This document shows positions 23,814 to 30,998 of a stretch of 33,403 nucleotides of DNA, piece after piece. Source of the stretch: Chloroflexaceae bacterium (lineage in GTDB: Bacteria; Chloroflexota; Chloroflexia; Chloroflexales; Chloroflexaceae); the NCBI GenBank assembly GCA_028282325.1, contig JANQID010000005.1, forward strand, positions 1 through 33,403, written 5' to 3'. Position 1 is the first letter of the stretch; every line of letters begins with the position of its first letter. The position numbers and the translations under genes were made by a program. The notes beneath the pieces are model-generated. The model searched no databases. It saw only the letters and a list, made by a program, of their open reading frames with translations, and had not been told where the DNA came from.

Positions 23814-24500
23814 CTACTGAGCGAAAATCATCGGCATAAATACCAGATTAGACGGCGGCAAAGCGCCGAACTCGTATGATCCAAGATCGCAAGCGCCGTT
23901 ACGCGCCGCACCACGCTGGTCGGTGGCAGGACAATCAGCGCCGTCATCAATTGCTGGGCTATCCGCTTGCAACGCTATCGTCTGGGTCGGCCCGCCGTGA
24001 TCGCCTAATGTGCCCAGACGTGGTTTGATGAAAGTAATACCTGGCGAACACGCATAGTCGCCGCTCTGCGACTGCGATGGCGATTGAATATTGTTGCCGC
24101 CGCCGGTGAATCGCGCCGAACACTGGTTGCGAACGTCGCGTCCGCCATCGGCGCTATTATACGCAATCACCGAATTGCGAATGCGCACCTCCGAAACCCC
24201 GCTGTAGATGGCGCCGCCAATATCGACAGCTTCATTGTTGACGATCGTTGCACGGTATCTTTCTCCTGTTATAGCATTGTATGACTGCGTTAAACCTGGC
24301 AGCGCGTCATTTACGAGCGCCGAGAGGTCGGAGAAGACTGTTGCGGTGATGCTCTGCCTGAGACAAAAAATAGCGGCCTTACGAGGAATATTAGGAGCCG
24401 AGCGGCGATCACTGTTAGAAGCTCCGCCGGAGGCGCTATGGAGAAGAAAAGGGGCAATTGCCAAGACGATACACGAAGTGACCGGGTTACGATCATTCAT
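23814..24500 (-). CDS. Secreted beta-helix-type protein, probably a shortened remnant
   Basis: This is the C-terminal part of a right-handed beta-helix / polymorphic-outer-membrane-type repeat protein. The segment ATIVNNEAVDIGGAIYSGVS followed by VRIRNSVIAYNSA is one helix turn set. TLGDHGGPTQTIALQADSPA and NGACDLGSYEFG form the standard end of such proteins, and LVFMPMIFAQ resembles the short hydrophobic C-termini of Chloroflexota secreted proteins. Normally several hundred residues of beta-helix precede this; here only about 100 do, and they do not resemble the family (the CLRQSITA stretch faintly recalls the usual CSLREAI start). I took the ATG at 24500 because a signal-like segment follows; a GTG at 24530 is the alternative, and neither has a Shine-Dalgarno. 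Probably a decayed gene. Confidence 0.55.
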   Translation of the reverse strand: MNDRNPVTSCIVLAIAPFLLHSASGGASNSDRRSAPNIPRKAAIFCLRQSITATVFSDLSALVNDALPGLTQSYNAITGERYRATIVNNEAVDIGGAIYSGVSEVRIRNSVIAYNSADGGRDVRNQCSARFTGGGNNIQSPSQSQSGDYACSPGITFIKPRLGTLGDHGGPTQTIALQADSPAIDDGADCPATDQRGAARNGACDLGSYEFGALPPSNLVFMPMIFAQ

Positions 24501-24535
24501 AATGTGTGGGATTTTGAGTGCGATGAACACTGGTC

Positions 24536-25021
24536 TTACGTATCGAGCTCCCGTTCAGCGACGATAATGCCATCATCGTCAGCATACAAATAGTGTCCAG
24601 GTTGGAAGACAACGTCGGCAAAGCTTACGAGTATATCCCGTTCTCCCTCGCCGCGTTTGACGCTTTTGCGCGGGCAGGTTGCCAGAGCCTGAACGCCGAT
24701 GGTAATCGCCGCTATCGCTTGCGCGTCGCGAATACAACCATAGACAACGATCCCGTTCCAACCATTCTCCTGGGCCAGCTGCGCCAGACGATCTCCAAAT
24801 AGTGCGTAGCGCAACGACCCACCGCCATCAACAACCAGCACGCGTCCGCGCCCCTTTTCTTCGAGCGCAGCACGTACCAGCACATTATCGGCATAGACGC
24901 GTACCGTGCTGATCAGGCCGCTGAACGCTCGAACGCCCCCGTAGGAGCGCAGCAGCGGTGCGGCAACCTGCAATTCCGATTCGTAAGCATCACACAGATC
25001 AGCAGTCCTCACCTCGTTCAT
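24536..25021 (-). CDS. RraA-family protein (possible aldolase/decarboxylase)
   Basis: This protein has 161 residues, the length of E. coli RraA, the regulator of RNase E activity. It contains the family core VLVVDGGGSLRYALFGDRLA, GWNGIVVYGCIRD and GVQALATCPRKS. The fold is shared with class II HMG/CHA aldolases, which use a D-x20-R-D motif to bind the divalent metal and substrate. Here the Asp in FGD is followed by exactly 20 residues and then Arg-Asp, so the motif is complete, whereas from memory E. coli RraA lacks it. An oxaloacetate decarboxylase or aldolase activity is therefore as likely as RNase E control. GGAG lies 8 nt before the ATG at 25019-25021. Confidence 0.82.
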   Translation of the reverse strand: MNEVRTADLCDAYESELQVAAPLLRSYGGVRAFSGLISTVRVYADNVLVRAALEEKGRGRVLVVDGGGSLRYALFGDRLAQLAQENGWNGIVVYGCIRDAQAIAAITIGVQALATCPRKSVKRGEGERDILVSFADVVFQPGHYLYADDDGIIVAERELDT

Positions 25022-25080
25022 AAACGATGCTCCATTAATTTTTTGTCAAAAAGGCGGGCAGGATGCTAAGAATCAGAAAA

Positions 25081-25968
25081 TCACACCATAGCTTGACCGC
25101 GCTGCTGGCGAATCGCGAAGGTTATACCGGCTTGCAAGGTTCCAAGCGTGATGATGTCACTTAGATCAACCCCCAGACTCACCAACGTCTGCGCCACATC
25201 GGGGCGGATGCCCGTCAGCAACGCCTGGGCACCAAGCAGCCGAACCGCCTGGGCAGCATGCACCAGGGTATTTGCTATCTGCGTATCGACCACCGCAACG
25301 CCGGTAATGTCAAGAATAGCGAAGCGGACGCGCTGTTTGGAAACGCCTTCGAGTAAATCTCCCACAATCTGTTGGGCGCGGAACGAATCAATTGCACCGA
25401 TCAACGGCATAACCAAAATGTCATCGCGGATTGGGATCAACGGGGTGGAAAGTTCACGCAGGAGCGCCGATTGAGTCTCGATCATCATTTCGTAGCGCTT
25501 GCGATCGGTGATGTCGAGCATTGTGCCGACGAGTCCGCCAATCGAGCCGTCGGCGTTCTGAAACGCGGCCTTGGTAAACAGCACATCGTGATCGGAGCCG
25601 TCGGCGTGGCGTACCTTCGATTCGTAGGTCTGCGTGACTTCCTGGCGCATCAAATCGAGGTCGGATTCATGGTAGACCGCAGCGAATTCTGAAGGTGCGA
25701 GATCAAATACTGTTGCGCCGATAATTTCATCACGCGAGCGCCCCAGGTAGGCTTCGAACGCAGTATTGCAGCTAATATAGCATCCTTCGACATCTTTGCA
25801 GAAGATCGGTATTGGTATAGATTCGATAATCATATCGATCATCAATGCTTTGTTTTGAGCTTCTTGGGAAATGTGTTTCTGTTCTTGAAGCTGGCGTTCT
25901 AGCTCAGCGATGCGTTGTCGTAGCGCTGTGACATCGACGGAATTTGGGTCAGGAGGTTGAGAAGCCAT
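25081..25968 (-). CDS. PAS-STAS regulator (RsbR-like anti-sigma factor antagonist)
   Basis: This protein has 295 residues: an N-terminal coiled coil (about 12-45), a PAS domain (about 43-155, with SIPIPIFCKDVEGCYISCN and GTMLDITDRKRYE) and a STAS domain (about 170-290). The STAS region, with STPLIPIRDDILVMPLIGAI, DITGVAVVDTQIANTLVHAA and GIRPDVAQTLVSLGVDLSDI, is the RsbR/RsbS type that builds stressosomes. The conserved Thr in DITGVAVVDT corresponds to a site phosphorylated by RsbT-like kinases in Bacillus. Which signal the PAS domain senses is unknown. GAAGG lies 7 nt before the ATG. No kinase or phosphatase partner is nearby. The gene lies 59 nt upstream of the RraA-family gene on the same strand. 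Confidence 0.9.
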   Translation of the reverse strand: MASQPPDPNSVDVTALRQRIAELERQLQEQKHISQEAQNKALMIDMIIESIPIPIFCKDVEGCYISCNTAFEAYLGRSRDEIIGATVFDLAPSEFAAVYHESDLDLMRQEVTQTYESKVRHADGSDHDVLFTKAAFQNADGSIGGLVGTMLDITDRKRYEMMIETQSALLRELSTPLIPIRDDILVMPLIGAIDSFRAQQIVGDLLEGVSKQRVRFAILDITGVAVVDTQIANTLVHAAQAVRLLGAQALLTGIRPDVAQTLVSLGVDLSDIITLGTLQAGITFAIRQQRGQAMV

Positions 25969-26126
25969 AGAACGACCTTCAGTGGATTTGCCCTTTGTTG
26001 GGAAGTACAGTCGGCGCGTCGTAAAAAGAGACGCTCATTCCAATCCGATACGATAAGGCAAGACTCGCATCGAGGAGTCTGATGGGTAAGATGGATTCAT
26101 CGTCAGAATTCGATCTGTACTGAAGA

Positions 26127-26239
26127 TATAGCAATCCTATTCAGATTGTGAAGCCACGGTAGTGCCGCCTTCAGGCGGCGAAGGGAACTGCCTGAAGGCG
26201 GCACTACGCAATCTTTACGACTGCGGTAGGATTGCTATA
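26127..26239. repeat. 113-bp nested inverted-repeat element (MITE- or REP-like)
   Basis: Three nested arms are complementary: 13-bp ends TATAGCAATCCTA (26127-26139) and its complement (26227-26239); AGATTG (26143-26148) with CAATCT (26209-26214); and a 17-bp core TAGTGCCGCCTTCAGGC (26160-26176) with its perfect complement (26190-26206) around a 13-nt loop. It contains no ORF of note. A 12-bp piece of its end recurs at 13768-13779. It occupies the 25969-26384 gap between metH and the PAS-STAS gene. Confidence 0.8.
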
Positions 26240-26318
26240 GATAAAAGTATAAGGCACTTCAGAGCGATCTGCAAACCTCTGCCTCTTTCGAGACGCGATA
26301 GTACAGAGCTGTCGTAGC

Positions 26319-26363
26319 GATCCGATTGAATGATCGCTCAAAAGGCGACCATTCAACCGGATC
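26319..26363 (-). other. 19-bp hairpin just after metH
   Basis: Arms 26319-26337 and 26345-26363 are complementary over 19 bases, with two positions that become G-U pairs in the minus-strand RNA, around a 7-nt loop. It begins 21 bases after the metH stop. No T-run follows the stem, so it is not a standard intrinsic terminator; it may protect the mRNA 3' end. Confidence 0.6.
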
Positions 26364-26384
26364 AGCCGCTGGCTATTGTGATGG

Positions 26385-29300
26385 TTAATCGGACTGGACA
26401 CCCTGCTCAGCCCGCTCGCGCGCCGAACCGATGCTGAAGTATTTCGCCTCCGGGTGATGCACAACAATGGCTGCCGTGCTCTGTTCGGGCAGAAGCTGGA
26501 ACGCGTTGGTCAATGACATGCCAATCTGGTCGACGGGCAAGAGGGAGAACAGCTTGACATGCTCCTCCAGGTCGGGGCAGGCCGGATAGCCCCACGAGTA
26601 GCGTTTGCCGCGCGCGCTTCCCAGCCCCAGGCCTTGCCGAATAATATGATTCGTATACTCGGCAAGCGCTTCGGCCAGCGATACGCCCAGCCCGTGTACG
26701 TAGTAGGATTGGCTGTAATTGCCCTCGGTATGAAGCCGCTCGGTGAGTTCGTCCACTCGTTCACCCATCGTCACAACTTGCAGCGCGACCACATCAAACA
26801 CACCGCTATCAACGTCGCGGAAGTAATCGGCCAGACACAATCGCTCGCGTTCGGGCTGGCGGGGAAAGATGAAGCGCGTCAATTCGCGTGCATCGGCTAA
26901 TGTGAACGGCGCCGCCCCCGATCCGGCCTTGTCCTCGGCTTTCAGCGTCGCGGGATCGTAGACGATCAATGCGTTGCCATCGGCTTGCACCGGAAAGTAG
27001 CCATAGGCAACTTTGGGTTCTAGCCAGCCGTCGCGCTCAGCCTCGCGCAGCAAGTCGCGCACGCGGGCGCCGTAATCGGCCCTCAATTGCTCCCACTCGT
27101 CACCTTTCGCATTCTTCGCTCCCCACTGCAACCGATACAACGCATTGCGATCAAGGTGTTGCACGACGTCATCCAACCGGATGCGTGTGGTTGTACGTGC
27201 GCCCCAGAATGGGGGCGTCGGCACAGGCACGTCACGGCGCACATTCGAGCGCTGCGTATCCCCCGCCGTAGCTTTGCCCAGCGCTTCCAGGGCGACGCGC
27301 CCGCGCTGCTTCTCATACAATACGCCCGCTGCTTCGCGGATCGAGTCGGTGACGAATGTGTCGCGCATCTGCGGATCGGCAAGCTTGTCCATCGTCTCCA
27401 GGCCCTCGAAGGCATCCTTGCAATAGAATACACCCGAAACATAGGGTTCTTCATCATCGACAAACAGAATACGCTGGCCGTACTGTTTGTTGATCGCCGC
27501 CCCGCCGACCAGCACTGGAAATGTCAATCCGCGACGGTGCAACTCTTGCACGCAGAGCGGCATCTGCTTCGAGGTGCTGACGAGCAGCGCTGACAGTCCG
27601 ATCGCATCGGCGTTGAGTTCGATCGCCTTCTCGATGATCGTGTTGATCGGCACCTGTTTGCCCAGGTCGTAGACGGTGTAGCCATTGTTCGACAAAATCG
27701 TATTCACCAGATTCTTGCCGATGTCATGCACATCGCCGTAGACTGTCGCGAGAACCACGCGCCCCTTTGTTGACCCTTCGACGCGCTCCAGATAGGATTC
27801 GAGCCGTGCGACGGCTTTTTTCATCACCTCGGCGCTTTGCAATACGAAGGGCAGAATCAACTGCCCGGCGCCGAACAGATCGCCGACCTGTTTCATAGCC
27901 GGCAGGAGCACATTGTTGAGCGTATCAATCGCAGCCGCGCCGCGTGCGGGCGCGGCCGGCAACACAGCGCCGGGCTGCCAATCATCCAATCCGATGCGGC
28001 GAGCAATCGCCTCGTCGATGTCGGCTTCCACACCCTCCTTCTTGCGATGGAGCACCTTCCAATGCAAACGCTGATCGACGGTCATCCCGGCGGTCGGGTC
28101 AACTTTTTCTTCCGTCTCAGCGACCACGTTCTGCTCAAAGAACTGGATGAAGCGTTGCAGCGCTTCCTCGTGACGATTGAAGATCAGATCTTCGCAGATG
28201 GCAACGTGCTCGGCGGGGATCTCGGCAAGCGGTTTGACATGCGCCGGGTTGATGATCGCCATATCGAGGCCGGCTTCAACGGCGTGGTGCAAAAACACCG
28301 AGTTGAGCGTCGCGCGAGCGTGTTGGGCAACGCCGAAGCTCAGATTTGACACGCCCAGCACCGTGAAACAGCCGGAAACATGTTGCTTGACTAGCCGGAT
28401 GCCTTCAAGCGTCTCGACCGCCGACTGGCGCAGCTCCTCCTGACCCGTGGTCAGCGGAAAGGTCAGCACGTCAAAAATCAGCGCTTCGCTCGGCACGCCA
28501 AACTCGTCCTGCGCGATCTGGGCCAGGCGCCGGGCGATGGCCAGCTTGCGTTCGGCGGTGTGAGCCATACCCTCTTCGTCGATGGTCATCGCCATTGTTG
28601 CGGCGCCATATCGCGCCACCAGCGGCATAAACGCATCGAGCTTGCCGCCGCGCCCGCCTTCCAACGACACTGAATTAACCACCGCTCGACCGGGGTACAT
28701 CTTCAGCGCGGCTTCCAGCACATCCGGCTCAGTCGTATCAATAACCAGCGGCAACTCGACGTTCATCGTCAGCTTCTTGAGCAGCGTTTGCATCTGCTCT
28801 TTCTCATCACCGCGCTCGGTCATTGCAACGCAGACATCGAGCATATGCGCACCGTTGTCCACCTGCTCGCGGGCTATTTCCAGCACGCCATCGTAGTCGT
28901 CGTTGAGCAGCAGCCGCTTCACCTTGCGCGAGCCGAGCGTGTTGACGCGCTCACCGATGATCGTCAGGGTCTGTTGCTGCTTCAACGCCGCTGAACGAAT
29001 GCCCGATGAAGCGCTGGGCACATAGTCGATCATCCGCTGTTTGCGGCGCGTACCGTCACCGATTGTCTGGCGCAACTGGGCGATGTGGCTGGGACGGGTG
29101 CCGCAGCAGCCGCCGATCACACCCACGCCATATTCGGTGACGAACTCACCCAGGATGTTCGCGAAAGGCTCCGGCGTCATCGGATAGACCGTCTGGCCAT
29201 CAACCTCCATCGGCAGACCGGCGTTGGGAATACACGAGATCGGCTTGCGCGAGTGTTGGCAGAAATAGTCCATCGCCTCACGCATATGCTCTGGCCCGGT

Positions 29301-30014
29301 CGAGCAGTTCAGCCCGATCACATCCACCGGCATCGCTTCGAGCGTGGCGATCATCGCGGGCACATCGGTGCCGAGCAACATCCGTCCCGACAAGTCGAGG
29401 AATACCTGCGCTTGCACGGCGATCTCCGGGCGCTGCAACTCCGCCTTCGCCCGCCGGATGCCGTCGAGCGCAGCCTTAACCTCCAGGATATCGACGCTGG
29501 TTTCGACCAGGATCAGATCGGCGCCGCCTTCGATCAAGGCCAGCGCTTGCTCGTAGAACGTATCAGACAATTCCTCGAACGTGATGTTGGACAATTCCGG
29601 GTCGTCAGACGAAGGCAGCTTGCCGGTCGGCCCAAGCGATCCGGCCACATAGCGCGGGCGTCCATCCTGCGCCTCGAAGCGATCGGCGACCTTGCGCGCC
29701 AGGCGAGCGGCAGCCATACTCACTTCGCGCGTCCGGTCGCCCAGCCCCCACTCGGCGAGACGCGGGCGCGAGGATTGAAAGGTGTTGGTTTCGATCACAT
29801 CGGCGCCAGCTTCCATAAACGATGCATGGATCGCCTCGATCACGTCGGGACGAGTGATAACCAGATAATCACGGCAGCCATTAGTCGCTTCGCCGCCGTA
29901 GTCTTCGGCAGTCAGGTCGAACGTGTCAATGCTTGTACCCATTGCGCCGTCGTAGATCAACACACGTTCGGCGATCGTTTCAAGATAGGTTGGTTTGCGC
30001 CTCTCAGAGGTCAT
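26385..30014 (-). CDS. metH: Cobalamin-dependent methionine synthase MetH
   Basis: MetH transfers a methyl group from methyltetrahydrofolate to homocysteine via methylcobalamin. It has 1209 residues, full length, with all four modules. The homocysteine domain has zinc ligands Cys237 (GLNCST) and Cys303/Cys304 (GGCCGT). A pterin-binding domain opens with IIGERVNTLGSRK. The cobalamin domain has GDVHDIGKNLV, with His763 as the lower axial ligand, and later VGGAAINKQYG. The C-terminal AdoMet activation domain has KVAYGYFPVQADG, RFIFPRQPERERLCLADYF and GKRYSWGYPACPDLEEH. The ATG at 30012-30014 has only a weak GGA 3 nt away. It depends on B12 supply, of interest given the chelatase gene at the left end. 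A terminator-like hairpin lies 43 nt upstream. Confidence 0.97.
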   Translation of the reverse strand: MTSERRKPTYLETIAERVLIYDGAMGTSIDTFDLTAEDYGGEATNGCRDYLVITRPDVIEAIHASFMEAGADVIETNTFQSSRPRLAEWGLGDRTREVSMAAARLARKVADRFEAQDGRPRYVAGSLGPTGKLPSSDDPELSNITFEELSDTFYEQALALIEGGADLILVETSVDILEVKAALDGIRRAKAELQRPEIAVQAQVFLDLSGRMLLGTDVPAMIATLEAMPVDVIGLNCSTGPEHMREAMDYFCQHSRKPISCIPNAGLPMEVDGQTVYPMTPEPFANILGEFVTEYGVGVIGGCCGTRPSHIAQLRQTIGDGTRRKQRMIDYVPSASSGIRSAALKQQQTLTIIGERVNTLGSRKVKRLLLNDDYDGVLEIAREQVDNGAHMLDVCVAMTERGDEKEQMQTLLKKLTMNVELPLVIDTTEPDVLEAALKMYPGRAVVNSVSLEGGRGGKLDAFMPLVARYGAATMAMTIDEEGMAHTAERKLAIARRLAQIAQDEFGVPSEALIFDVLTFPLTTGQEELRQSAVETLEGIRLVKQHVSGCFTVLGVSNLSFGVAQHARATLNSVFLHHAVEAGLDMAIINPAHVKPLAEIPAEHVAICEDLIFNRHEEALQRFIQFFEQNVVAETEEKVDPTAGMTVDQRLHWKVLHRKKEGVEADIDEAIARRIGLDDWQPGAVLPAAPARGAAAIDTLNNVLLPAMKQVGDLFGAGQLILPFVLQSAEVMKKAVARLESYLERVEGSTKGRVVLATVYGDVHDIGKNLVNTILSNNGYTVYDLGKQVPINTIIEKAIELNADAIGLSALLVSTSKQMPLCVQELHRRGLTFPVLVGGAAINKQYGQRILFVDDEEPYVSGVFYCKDAFEGLETMDKLADPQMRDTFVTDSIREAAGVLYEKQRGRVALEALGKATAGDTQRSNVRRDVPVPTPPFWGARTTTRIRLDDVVQHLDRNALYRLQWGAKNAKGDEWEQLRADYGARVRDLLREAERDGWLEPKVAYGYFPVQADGNALIVYDPATLKAEDKAGSGAAPFTLADARELTRFIFPRQPERERLCLADYFRDVDSGVFDVVALQVVTMGERVDELTERLHTEGNYSQSYYVHGLGVSLAEALAEYTNHIIRQGLGLGSARGKRYSWGYPACPDLEEHVKLFSLLPVDQIGMSLTNAFQLLPEQSTAAIVVHHPEAKYFSIGSARERAEQGVQSD

Positions 30015-30047
30015 GCTTCCATCACTTTCTGACTGTGCAATCGTGAG

Positions 30048-30086
30048 ACAAACAGAAAACGCCGATCGATATCAGATTTCGGCGTT
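30048..30086 (-). terminator. Intrinsic terminator upstream of metH
   Basis: On the minus strand, AACGCCGA (30086-30079) and TCGGCGTT (30065-30058) form a perfect 8-bp stem with a 13-nt loop, followed by TTCTGTTTG. It most simply terminates the upstream secreted-protein gene. As it lies only 43 nt before metH, it could instead act as a metH leader attenuator; I see no SAM or cobalamin riboswitch around it. Confidence 0.6.
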
Positions 30087-30154
30087 CATCAGCGGCGACT
30101 CGTTTAATTAGCACATTGGAATGCCAGGAGCCAGAGCGCCGTGACGTTTCAGGT

Positions 30155-30760
30155 TCAGGGCACCGAGTTGTAGCGCTGGCGAAATAGCGACGGTGTCGGC
30201 GTCGGCGTGAAGGTTGGGACAGCGCAAACAAGCTCCTGGATAATCTCGCCGCTCTGGCGAACACGCACTTCCAGCGGATAATCTCCGCCTCGCTCGTTGC
30301 CAACAACCAACAGCATTGCGTATTCCCCCTGCGCGTCGCTGACCGTTCCACCTACCGCCTGACCGCCAAAATAGAGCAGGAGTACGGTTGAAGGCGGAGC
30401 AACGCCTTCGATCCATAACGCCTCGCCAGGTGTACAATCGAGCAGTGCATCGGCGGGAATGGTCGGCGTTGGCGTCGCTGTCTCACTAACGCCCGTCGGC
30501 GATGACGTCGCGCTGGCGGTGGGCGTACGCGTGCTCGTCACGGTCGGCGTTTCGGTTGCACTCTCCGCAGTCTCCGCCGTGCCATCGGTGGGCGTCAGGG
30601 TCAATGTCGGCGTAGTCATCGCAGTCGGCGTCTCGGTTGCGTCTGGATAGCTCTGCAAAGCAACGGCCGGCTGCTCGTGCGGAGCGGCAAGCGCCAGAAC
30701 GATGACTAAAACGGCTGAAGCGACGATACCTAGCGGCCAGATTACACTCTGCTGCGACAT
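30155..30760 (-). CDS. Secreted or membrane-anchored protein with a Thr/Pro-rich linker
   Basis: This protein has 201 residues. An N-terminal hydrophobic segment (about 8-27, WPLGIVASAVLVIVLALA) is a signal peptide or anchor. Residues 38-100 are a Thr/Pro/Ala/Ser-rich spacer (repeated TPT, ATET), typical of cell-surface linkers. Residues 105-180 look like a small beta-sandwich: PGEALWIEGVAPPSTVLLLY, GGTVSDAQGEYAMLLVVGNE, YPLEVRVRQSGEII, resembling an Ig-like or carboxypeptidase-regulatory fold. Two cysteines (in LLDCTPG and ELVCAVP) flank this domain and could form a disulfide outside the cell. A second TPTPTP tail follows. The start has a GAGAGG very close to the ATG. The function is unknown. 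It lies upstream of metH, separated by a terminator. Confidence 0.72.
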   Translation of the reverse strand: MSQQSVIWPLGIVASAVLVIVLALAAPHEQPAVALQSYPDATETPTAMTTPTLTLTPTDGTAETAESATETPTVTSTRTPTASATSSPTGVSETATPTPTIPADALLDCTPGEALWIEGVAPPSTVLLLYFGGQAVGGTVSDAQGEYAMLLVVGNERGGDYPLEVRVRQSGEIIQELVCAVPTFTPTPTPSLFRQRYNSVP

Positions 30761-30875
30761 GGCCTCTCTCGTGCAATTGGTGTTTCCAAGCGCAGATTCG
30801 AGTCGAACTATACCATTATTCAGGAGTTATGGCAACCTGCATCGGCGAGGCTTCAGGAGATATGGTAATATGTTG

Positions 30876-30913
30876 CAGGCTACGATATAAACCAGGGTTT
30901 GTATCGTAGCCTG
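30876..30913. repeat. Near-perfect 38-bp palindrome in a divergent intergenic region
   Basis: CAGGCTACGATA (30876-30887) is exactly complementary to TATCGTAGCCTG (30902-30913), and the inner bases continue the symmetry (AAACC-AG-GGTTT), with a single T-G position breaking it. As RNA it would form an 18-pair hairpin. It lies between the divergent genes ending at 30760 and starting at 30999, so it cannot terminate either. Confidence 0.8.
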
Positions 30914-30998
30914 ACCCCGCTGGCGCTCCCCAATGCCGCTCAGCATCACGTAGGCAACCAACTGTCGTTTGCTTGCAAGGTGAGCAAAAGGGTCGATT

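Noticed and set aside
25969-26384. Small genes in the metH-PAS/STAS gap
   Set aside because: The ORFs present overlap the inverted-repeat structures, lack ribosome sites and have no family resemblance.
29085-30032. 315-residue plus-strand ORF antisense to metH
   Set aside because: It lies wholly over the conserved zinc-binding half of metH, has no family resemblance and is His/Arg-rich, as expected of an antisense shadow.
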